From the NCBI GenBank assembly GCA_020621405.1, contig JAHRYN010000002.1, positions 354,484 to 418,483 of the forward strand: DNA of 64,000 bases, read 5' to 3'. Positions 26,249 to 33,624 of this stretch are shown piece by piece. Both the position numbers and the translations under genes were made by a program. Positions within the stretch are counted from its first letter, which is position 1; each line of letters opens with the position of its first letter. The notes beneath the pieces are model-generated. The model saw nothing but the letters and a program-made list of their open reading frames with translations, searched no databases and was not told where the DNA came from. The stretch comes from Betaproteobacteria bacterium (GTDB taxonomy: Bacteria > Pseudomonadota > Gammaproteobacteria > Burkholderiales > Rhodocyclaceae).

Positions 26249-26478
26249 GCGGCGCGCAATCAGGCGCAGTGCGCGAAATCCTTCCACCGGAAGGTCGTGA
26301 TGGCGTCCACGCAGGCGACTCACGGTTCTTTAACAATTTGCAAGCATCAGGGTCATCGCCCCCGAAACGGAGTCTCTGCTCCCCTCCGTGATTAAGGGCG
26401 GTGGCCGACAGGCTTGCCGCTGGCCTGCTCATTTGCATTGGGGCGTGCTAATGGGCGAACAGCGGCACCTAAGCGCCC

Positions 26479-26507
26479 TTGTTCATGCACAAGGAATGGC
26501 GCATAAT
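26479..26507 (+). promoter_or_regulatory. Candidate sigma-70 promoter of the BREX operon
   Basis: TTGTTC (26479-26484) and CATAAT (26502-26507) are separated by 17 bp. It precedes brxR by about 97 bp and lies directly before the ATCAT/ATGAT inverted repeat. Confidence 0.6.
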
Positions 26508-26510
26508 GTA

Positions 26511-26524
26511 ATCATATTGATGAT
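26511..26524. promoter_or_regulatory. Candidate BrxR operator
   Basis: ATCAT-ATTG-ATGAT is an inverted repeat placed where RNA polymerase would initiate. WYL-type BrxR proteins repress their own BREX operons from such inverted repeats. The specific sequence is inferred here. Confidence 0.5.
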
Positions 26525-26603
26525 ATAAACGGCGCCATGATGAGCAGTCAATCCGATTTTCACGGTCTTCCCGTCGTCTCACATGGATGAGGAGTCTTTG
26601 ACG

Positions 26604-27515
26604 ATGCACCCTCAGCGTGTCGAAAGTTTGAGTCATACCCAGCGCGAGCGCTTGGCCTACATCGACTTCCGCCTGTACTTCATGGGGGAAGTTGGCCGTC
26701 CTGATTTGGCCAGCCGCTTTGGAGTGGCACCCGCAGCAGCCACTCGCGATCTGGCTCTGTACCGCGAGGTTGCGCCGAAAAACATCGAGTTCGACGGCAG
26801 CAGCAAGATCTACAGGATTGGCAAAGCGTTCGCGCCTTTGTTCGACCATGCCCCGCAGCGGGTTCTGTCAGCACTTTCGCTTGGGTTCGGCGATGGGGTG
26901 AATGGCGAGTCGCTGCCAATGCTTCCCTGCGAGTCACCAGCGGCGCTGAGTAATCCCCGCATGGATGTACTGGCACCTATCTGTCGCGCGATCCACGCCA
27001 AGCGTCCGGTGGCCATCCGCTACCACTCGATGAGCAGCGGAGAGTCCGAACGGGTGATCGTGCCCTTCGCCTTGGTCGACACAGGCCTGCGCTGGCACGT
27101 CCGTGCTTTTGATCGCAAGAGTGGCGAGTTCCGAGACTTCGTCGTCACCCGCATCGAAACACCGACATTGCTCGATGAGGAGCCCAAGGCTAACGAGCGC
27201 CCGGACAACGACATTCAGTGGACTCGGATCGTCGAATTGGACTTGGTACCCCACCCGCGCTTGAACCGTCCCGAGATCATTCGAATGGACTACGGGATGA
27301 AAGATGGTTCGATCCGGATGCACGTCCGTGCGGCAGTCGCTGGCTACATGCTCCAGCGTTGGAGCGTTGATGCCTCGCCAGACCACAGCTTGCAAGGTCA
27401 CGAGTACCGACTCTGGCTGAAAGACCATTTGGCGCTCTACGGCGTCAAGAACGCGCTGTTGGCACCCGGCTACCGCTCGCCTGACCACCTTCGGCCAGAA
27501 GCCGAAGCGGAATGA
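26604..27515 (+). CDS. brxR: BrxR-like WYL-domain transcriptional regulator
   Basis: A 303-residue protein; GAGGAG nine bases before ATG 26604 settles the start. An N-terminal winged helix domain (YFMGEVGRPDLASRFGVAPAAATRDLALYREVAP) is followed by a WYL domain around AIRYHSMSSGESERVIVPFALVDTGLRWHVRAFD and a C-terminal WCX-like extension. BrxR-type proteins bind an inverted repeat upstream of their own gene and keep BREX and linked defence genes repressed. It is the first gene of the operon, 10 bp before brxF. Confidence 0.85.
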   Translation: MHPQRVESLSHTQRERLAYIDFRLYFMGEVGRPDLASRFGVAPAAATRDLALYREVAPKNIEFDGSSKIYRIGKAFAPLFDHAPQRVLSALSLGFGDGVNGESLPMLPCESPAALSNPRMDVLAPICRAIHAKRPVAIRYHSMSSGESERVIVPFALVDTGLRWHVRAFDRKSGEFRDFVVTRIETPTLLDEEPKANERPDNDIQWTRIVELDLVPHPRLNRPEIIRMDYGMKDGSIRMHVRAAVAGYMLQRWSVDASPDHSLQGHEYRLWLKDHLALYGVKNALLAPGYRSPDHLRPEAEAE

Positions 27516-27525
27516 GGGGCTGCTG

Positions 27526-27981
27526 ATGCTAACGAAACTTGAACGGTACGTAGACCAGCTTGGCGAGTTGCACACGAAGCTCATCGTGCTGGCCGGGCCA
27601 CGTGGCAGCGGCAAAACGAAGTTGCTGCAGGAGCTGGGAGCCAAGCTGGGTGTTCAGCCGCTGAACATCAACCTGGAGTTGGGGCGTCGCTTGTCGGCCA
27701 CGCCACACGCGGCCCGTGGCTTTTCTGCGGGCCAGCTGCTGCGGGAAATCGCTGACAGGCAGCGCAAAGATGAGGTGCTGCTGCTCGACAACATAGAGTT
27801 GTTGTTTGAGCGCGGCCTGGAGATCAATCCGCTGGATCTGATCAAGCGGCTGGCCCACGCAAAGCGTGTCGTGGCGGTTTGGCCCGGTGAACTACGCGGG
27901 AATCGGCTGTATTACGCCGAAATGACCCACCCGGAATATCGCGACTACGACGCAGATGGCGTGGTCGCAATCGAGATTTGA
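27526..27981 (+). CDS. brxF: BREX-3 P-loop protein BrxF
   Basis: A 151-residue P-loop protein with LAGPRGSGKTKLL (Walker A, about residues 21-33) and VLLLDNIEL (Walker B-like). Size, early position and the following BrxC fit BrxF, an ATPase specific to type 3 BREX. The C-terminal NRLYYAEMTHPEYRDY segment matches this class. Its precise step in the exclusion process is not known. Confidence 0.85.
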   Translation: MLTKLERYVDQLGELHTKLIVLAGPRGSGKTKLLQELGAKLGVQPLNINLELGRRLSATPHAARGFSAGQLLREIADRQRKDEVLLLDNIELLFERGLEINPLDLIKRLAHAKRVVAVWPGELRGNRLYYAEMTHPEYRDYDADGVVAIEI

Positions 27982-28003
27982 AGCATAGGGGAACGAGGAA
28001 AAC

Positions 28004-31000
28004 ATGGCTAATAAGATGAAATACGGTGATCTGGTCCAGTTCGAACAAATCGAATCGGTCATTCAATTGCTCGATGCCGGGCGGCCCGATGAGGCCAAGA
28101 AGCTCGTCACCACCTATGTCATTTCCGATGACATGGCAGAGCGGATCGCCAAGCTCATGATTCCCCAACTCAGCTTCGACGACACCGTTGACCACAAGGG
28201 TGTGCTGATCGTCGGCAACTACGGTACGGGTAAGTCGCACCTGATGTCGGTGTTGTCGCTGGTTGCCGAGGATGCAGCGTATGCGCCGATGATCCGCCAT
28301 CCCAAGGTGGCCGAAGCCGCAGCTTCGATCGCGGGCAAGTTCAAGGTGCTGCGCATCGAAGTTGGCGGATTGGAAATGCCGCTGCGCCAGATCATCACCC
28401 GCAGGCTGCAAGAGTTCCTGGCCAGCCTTGGCGTCTCCTACACGTTCCCCACTGCCGATCAGGAGCTGGACAACAAGCACTCCTTCGAGGAAATGATGGG
28501 GGCGTTTGAAGACGTCTACCCGGGCCAAGGCATCCTTCTGGTGGTGGACGAGTTCCTTGAATACCTCGATTCGCGTCGCGGCCACGAACTGGCACTGGAT
28601 CTGGCCATCCTGCGTCAGATTGGCGAAGTCACCAAGCACCTCAAATTCCGCTTTGTGGCGGGCGTGCAGGAAGCCATTTTCGACAGTGCCCGCTTCGAAC
28701 ACGTCGCCAGCAGCATGCGCCGCGTGCACGAACGCTTCACGCAAATTCTGATCGACCGCAATGACGTCAGCTTTGTCGTCGCTGCGCGCTTGCTGAAAAA
28801 GAGCGTCGATCAGCAAAACAAGATCCGCGAGTACCTCACGCCGTTCACCAAGTTCTACGGCTCCATGAACGAACGCATGGATGAGTACGTCCGCCTGTTC
28901 CCCGTTCACCCGGACTACCTCAAAACCTTTGAGCAGATCCACTTCGCCGAAAAACGGGGCGCACTGACCACCATCGAAGCCGCGATGAAGGCGCTACTCG
29001 ACCAGGAAGTGCCCACCGACAAGCCCGAGCTCATCAGCTATGAGAGCTACTGGCAGACCATCAAGAAAAATTCTGCGCTGCGCCCAGATGCCAACATCAA
29101 GGAGGTTCTGCGTGTCTCCGACGTGCTGGAGTCTCGCGTGCAGCAGTCGTTCACGCGTCCGGCCTACAAAGGGATGGCACTGCGCGTCATCAACGCACTG
29201 GCTGTGCATCGCTTGACCACCGGCGGCGACATCCATGTGCCGATCGGCCCCACGGCAGCAGAGTTGCGTGACGCGCTTTGCTTGTTTGACCCGACCATTG
29301 CTGATTTGCCGGGCGATGCTGCGGAGAACTTGCTCTCGAAGGTTGTCACGGTCCTGCGGGAAGTGCTCAAAACCGTCAACGGTCAATTCATCTCCAAGGC
29401 CGCTGACACCGAGCAGTACTACCTCGACCTGAAGAAAGACATCGACTACGACGCGCAAATCGAAAACCGCACCGGCAGCCTCGATGACGACCAACTTGAT
29501 CGCGCCTACTATGCGGCACTGCTGCAGTTGGTTCGAGAAAATCCGAACGACCCGAGCTACGTCTCAGGTTTCCAGATCTGGCAGTACCAGATCGAATGGC
29601 AGGAACGCCGTGCCGATCGCATCGGTTACCTGTTCTTTGGCGCACCGAACGACCGGCCCACAGCCCAGCCAGAGCGGGACTTCTACATCTACTTCATCCC
29701 GCCGTTCGAGAAGCGCAAGTTCACGGACAACAACCTGGCCGATGAAGTCTTCTTCCGCCTGAAAGGCCTGGACGAAGACATCAAGCGCCATCTGTCTTCC
29801 TACGCTGCGGCGCTGGAGCTGGCTTCCACCGCCAGTGGCGGAGCCAAGGCCATCTACATGTCCAAGGCCCAGGACTTCCTCAAAGCCATGGGCAAATGGC
29901 TGCAGGAAAAGCAGATGACCGCCTTCGAGGTGACCTACCAGGGCAAAACCAAGACTCTGCAAGACTGGTCCAAAGGCATCTCCCTGCGTGACCGTGCGCG
30001 CCTTGGGCCTGATGAGCGCATCAACTTCCGAGACGTGGTCAACATCACATCCGGTCTGGCCCTGAGCCAGCACTTTTTCGATCTGGCCCCGGAGTACCCC
30101 ACGTTCTCGGTTCTGTTCACCGAAGGCAACCGCAAGCAACTGGTCGGCAATGCACTGCGCGCCTTGGCCGGTGGCAACCGCACCAAAGACGCCATCGCCG
30201 TTCTGGATGCACTGGAATTGCTGGACGGCGATCGGGTCGAGCCAGCCAACTCCCGCTATGCCCAAGAGGTGCTGAAGCGCTTGAAGGAAAAAGGCCACGG
30301 CCAGGTACTCAACCGCAGCGAACTGCTCTCGGGCAATGCGGATGTCGAATACTTTGCGCCCATCAAGTACCGCTTGGAACCCGACCTGCTGGTCACCGTG
30401 TTGAGCGGCTTGGTGTACTCCGGTGACTTGGTGTTGTCCATCACCGGAGACAAGATCGATTCCGGCAAGCTGGTGCAATTGGCTGAACGTTCGCTTGAAG
30501 ATCTCAAGCAGTTCAAGCACATCGAAGCGCCCAAGGAAATCAATGTCGCCGTGCTGAAGGCCTTGTTCGAGTTCTTTGGCTTGGCCTCCGGCTGGGCGCA
30601 AAAGGCCACGCAGGGTGATCCCGAGGCAGTGCGCGAGCTGCAAGACCGTATCAGCGCCATGACACCAAGGGTGCTGAAGGCGGGCTCCGACCTGCAACAA
30701 GGCAAGCTCGGCTTTTGGGGCCAAAACCTGCTGCGCGAGGAAGAAGCCAAAGACTGGCACGCCCGGCTGGATTCACTCAAGAAGTTCACCGAAGACCTAT
30801 CGCCGTACAACACCGTCGGCAAGCTGAAGAATCTGCGCGTCACCCAAGAGGACATCGAGGCGCAGAAGAAGAATCTGGAAATCCTTGCAGCCGTTGAACG
30901 CATGCTCGATCTGGTGGTGGAGCTGGGCAGCACGGCTGCCTACTTGTCCCAGGCCGAAATGGTGCTGCCTGCCGGGCACGAGTGGGTCAAGCAGGCCGAA

Positions 31001-31756
31001 GCCGCGCGCAAGGCGATGCAAGAAAAGCTGAGCAAAGACCGCACTGCCGAACACGCCAGCGAGTACCGGCAAACGCTCAACCAACTCAAGGAAGACTACA
31101 AAAAGGCCTATATCGCCAGCCACACCAAGGCGCGGCTTGGCGTGTCGGAAGAAAAGAGCCGCAACACCCTGCGCAACGATCCGCGTCTGCAAGGCTTGCG
31201 CGTCCTGGCCGGTGTGGAAATGATGAACGTCAGCCAGCTCACCACGTTTGAAGAGGCACTCAATGGCCTCAAGAGCTGCTCCGCGCTGGACGAACCCACC
31301 CTCAACACGGTCGCCGTGTGCCCGCACTGCCAGTACCGCCCCTCTGCCGAGCAGTTGGAGCTGAGCATCCCTGCAGCCAAAGCGCTGCACAAGCTGGATG
31401 ACGATCTGGATCAGCTTGTCGCGAACTGGCAGCAAACCCTGCTGGAAAACCTGGAAGACCCCTTCACGCAGGAAAGTCTCGGCTTGCTGCCGGACGCCAG
31501 CAAGAAGCTAATCAACGCCTTTTTGTCCTCACGCACGCTGCCAAACCCGGTCACCAGCGAGTTTGCCAACGCCGTGCAGATGGCACTGGTGGGCTTGGAG
31601 AAAGTGGTGGTCAAAGCTGACGAGATCAAGCAGGCGCTGCTGCTGGGCGGTTCACCGGCCACGCTCAAGGATGTGCGCGAGCGGTTTGAGGCCTTCCTGA
31701 AAGAGCGCTGCAAGGGCAAGGAAGACCCCGAAAAACTGCGTTTCATCGTGGAGTGA
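28004..31756 (+). CDS. brxC: BREX-3 ATPase BrxC/PglY
   Basis: A 1250-residue protein with a clear ribosome site (GAGGAAA) before ATG 28004. The N-terminal AAA domain has GVLIVGNYGTGKSHLM (Walker A) and GILLVVDEFLEYLDSR (Walker B). Long helical regions follow, and one CPHCQ finger lies near residue 1105. BrxC/PglY is the large ATPase found in all BREX types and is needed for both modification and exclusion. The stop lies two bases before the AlbA_2 gene ATG. Confidence 0.88.
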   Translation: MANKMKYGDLVQFEQIESVIQLLDAGRPDEAKKLVTTYVISDDMAERIAKLMIPQLSFDDTVDHKGVLIVGNYGTGKSHLMSVLSLVAEDAAYAPMIRHPKVAEAAASIAGKFKVLRIEVGGLEMPLRQIITRRLQEFLASLGVSYTFPTADQELDNKHSFEEMMGAFEDVYPGQGILLVVDEFLEYLDSRRGHELALDLAILRQIGEVTKHLKFRFVAGVQEAIFDSARFEHVASSMRRVHERFTQILIDRNDVSFVVAARLLKKSVDQQNKIREYLTPFTKFYGSMNERMDEYVRLFPVHPDYLKTFEQIHFAEKRGALTTIEAAMKALLDQEVPTDKPELISYESYWQTIKKNSALRPDANIKEVLRVSDVLESRVQQSFTRPAYKGMALRVINALAVHRLTTGGDIHVPIGPTAAELRDALCLFDPTIADLPGDAAENLLSKVVTVLREVLKTVNGQFISKAADTEQYYLDLKKDIDYDAQIENRTGSLDDDQLDRAYYAALLQLVRENPNDPSYVSGFQIWQYQIEWQERRADRIGYLFFGAPNDRPTAQPERDFYIYFIPPFEKRKFTDNNLADEVFFRLKGLDEDIKRHLSSYAAALELASTASGGAKAIYMSKAQDFLKAMGKWLQEKQMTAFEVTYQGKTKTLQDWSKGISLRDRARLGPDERINFRDVVNITSGLALSQHFFDLAPEYPTFSVLFTEGNRKQLVGNALRALAGGNRTKDAIAVLDALELLDGDRVEPANSRYAQEVLKRLKEKGHGQVLNRSELLSGNADVEYFAPIKYRLEPDLLVTVLSGLVYSGDLVLSITGDKIDSGKLVQLAERSLEDLKQFKHIEAPKEINVAVLKALFEFFGLASGWAQKATQGDPEAVRELQDRISAMTPRVLKAGSDLQQGKLGFWGQNLLREEEAKDWHARLDSLKKFTEDLSPYNTVGKLKNLRVTQEDIEAQKKNLEILAAVERMLDLVVELGSTAAYLSQAEMVLPAGHEWVKQAEAARKAMQEKLSKDRTAEHASEYRQTLNQLKEDYKKAYIASHTKARLGVSEEKSRNTLRNDPRLQGLRVLAGVEMMNVSQLTTFEEALNGLKSCSALDEPTLNTVAVCPHCQYRPSAEQLELSIPAAKALHKLDDDLDQLVANWQQTLLENLEDPFTQESLGLLPDASKKLINAFLSSRTLPNPVTSEFANAVQMALVGLEKVVVKADEIKQALLLGGSPATLKDVRERFEAFLKERCKGKEDPEKLRFIVE

Positions 31757-31758
31757 CT

Positions 31759-33624
31759 ATGAATCGCGATGAACTCCTCAACCGATTGAATTCCATTGAA
31801 TGGAACGATATTGAATTCAAGGAAGCGGCTTGGGCGGTACCCAAGGACGCGTTGTCGACAGTGAGCGCCTTCGCTAACACGGCAGGGGGTTATCTTGTAT
31901 TTGGCGTCAAACAGCAGAACGGAACCTTTTCAGTATCCGGCGTGGTTGATGCCGACAAAGTACAGAATGATTTTTTGGGTCAAATAAGGGACAAGAACAA
32001 GATCAGCATCTTTCTCCCTGTCGACGGAAAGATACACAGCCTTGATGAAGGCATGGTTATCGTTTTCTATGTGCCAGAAGCACAAAGAAGTGAGAAGCCT
32101 GTGTACATCGATGGCAATCCCAAGAAATCCTATGTCCGCCGTGGCGGCAGAGACGACACTTGCACGGGCGACGAGCTGCAGCGCTTTATGCGGGATGCCG
32201 CATCGGATCGCTTTGATGCAGAGCCGCTGGATCTGGATGTTCACCAGTGCTTTGACGAGGCTTCGGTGAATTGGTATCGCAAGCGTTTCGATATCAGCAA
32301 CCCTGGCAAAGGCAGCACGCAAGACAACGCCACTTTTTTACGCAAATGGGGGTTTGTCATTGAGCGTGGCGGAGTGTTGTTACCAACGCGTGCGGCCATA
32401 TTGGTTCTCGGAGCCGACGAGTACGTGAGGCAGGTTCTGCCACGCATGGTGGTTGACCTACAGCTCTACCGTTACAAGAAAGACGAATACACACCAAGCG
32501 TACGTTGGGCTGACCGCGTTACCGTTGAAGAAAACCTGATTAAAGCCTGGCAATCGGTCATTGAGTTTTACTTCAAGCACAGTGATCGACCGTTCTCGGT
32601 GGATGCAGCAACTTTGCGCCGCGATGATGATCCGCCAGATTACATCTCCTTCCGCGAAGCAGCGATCAACCTGCTAATCCACCAAGATTTTGGTGACCAC
32701 ACACGCGTTCCTGCGATTCGCTTGTTTCGAGATTGCGCCGAATTTTTTAACCCCGGCGATGCTTATGCCTCAGCAGAGCAGCTACTTGATCCGGGCGACA
32801 AGGAGGTTCGCAATCCGAGCATCGTGAGTGCCTTTCGTCGCGTTGGCTTGTCCGATCAAGGTGGTACCGGCGTCGGAGCAATTTTTGAAGGCTGGCGTAA
32901 ATTGGGCTACGTACCGCCCGAGATTGACAACAACAAAGCCGAAAAAAGTTTTCGCATTCGCTTAAGCAAAGAAAAGCTGTTGAGCGAGGCTCAACTGCTG
33001 GCTCAAGCCAGCTTGGGCATGAGCTTGTCGGAGCACGAGGCAGCCGTATTCGCTTACCTGATCCGTCAAGGGCAGGTCGATTTGGCGGACATCAAAGGCC
33101 TAACCGGCCTGTCTGGACCGGCTGCATTGGCGCTTGTTCAGCGACTTACCGTACAAGCCTTGCTAGCACCGCTGACTGAAGGTGCCCACTTGTACACTTT
33201 GGCGGAGCATCTGAGGCAGAGGTTCTTGCCGTCCGGCGCAGTTGTAGCCCTGCAAGATCAACCTGTTACAGCCCCTACCGCACAAGGGGCGGCGACTGAA
33301 CAAGTCACTGTACAAGTCGCGCCGGAGGTGACTGAACAAGTCCAGGCACTTGTTCAGTTGAGCTCCATTCAATGGCTGATTGTTGAGCACACCGACACTC
33401 CGCGAACGCTCAGCGAACTGCTCAACATTTCCGGATACAAGCAGCGCCCCCACTTCAAGGCCCATCATCTGGAGCCATTGCTGGCCGGTGGCGTGATCCG
33501 CATGACAGTACCGGACAAGCCCACCTCCTCCAAACAGCAGTATGTGCTCACCGATACCGGCGTGAAACTCAAAACCCTGCGTATGCAGGGTAAGCCTGCC
33601 ACCGAACAGGAACCAGAACAATGA
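31759..33624 (+). CDS. AlbA_2/HATPase_c_4 (RecG-like) protein inserted in BREX operon
   Basis: A 621-residue protein starting at ATG 31759. It shows an AlbA_2/Schlafen-like N-terminal domain (IEFKEAAWAVPKDALSTVSAFANTAGGYLVFGV, about 18-50), a GHKL-like ATPase region (REAAINLLIHQDFGD and GGTGVGAIFEGW), a Val/Gln-rich linker (EQVTVQVAPEVTEQVQ) and a C-terminal winged helix. The order matches RecG-related regulators. AlbA_2 domains act as RNases in some defence proteins. The 5' half is visibly more AT-rich than its neighbours. It overlaps pglXI by ATGA, so it is translated with the BREX set. Confidence 0.82.
   Translation: MNRDELLNRLNSIEWNDIEFKEAAWAVPKDALSTVSAFANTAGGYLVFGVKQQNGTFSVSGVVDADKVQNDFLGQIRDKNKISIFLPVDGKIHSLDEGMVIVFYVPEAQRSEKPVYIDGNPKKSYVRRGGRDDTCTGDELQRFMRDAASDRFDAEPLDLDVHQCFDEASVNWYRKRFDISNPGKGSTQDNATFLRKWGFVIERGGVLLPTRAAILVLGADEYVRQVLPRMVVDLQLYRYKKDEYTPSVRWADRVTVEENLIKAWQSVIEFYFKHSDRPFSVDAATLRRDDDPPDYISFREAAINLLIHQDFGDHTRVPAIRLFRDCAEFFNPGDAYASAEQLLDPGDKEVRNPSIVSAFRRVGLSDQGGTGVGAIFEGWRKLGYVPPEIDNNKAEKSFRIRLSKEKLLSEAQLLAQASLGMSLSEHEAAVFAYLIRQGQVDLADIKGLTGLSGPAALALVQRLTVQALLAPLTEGAHLYTLAEHLRQRFLPSGAVVALQDQPVTAPTAQGAATEQVTVQVAPEVTEQVQALVQLSSIQWLIVEHTDTPRTLSELLNISGYKQRPHFKAHHLEPLLAGGVIRMTVPDKPTSSKQQYVLTDTGVKLKTLRMQGKPATEQEPEQ

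Larger units (their letters stand above)
26249..26603. promoter_or_regulatory. Structured 355-bp leader between the ParB genes and the BREX operon
   Basis: No protein gene is supported. It contains small hairpins at 26280-26294 (CCTTCC/GGAAGG) and 26367-26389 (ACGGAG/CTCCGT), a GGTTCTTTAACAATTTG segment that resembles leaders of mobile-element operons, and the brxR promoter and operator. It could hold a small RNA, but I cannot show one. Confidence 0.5.
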
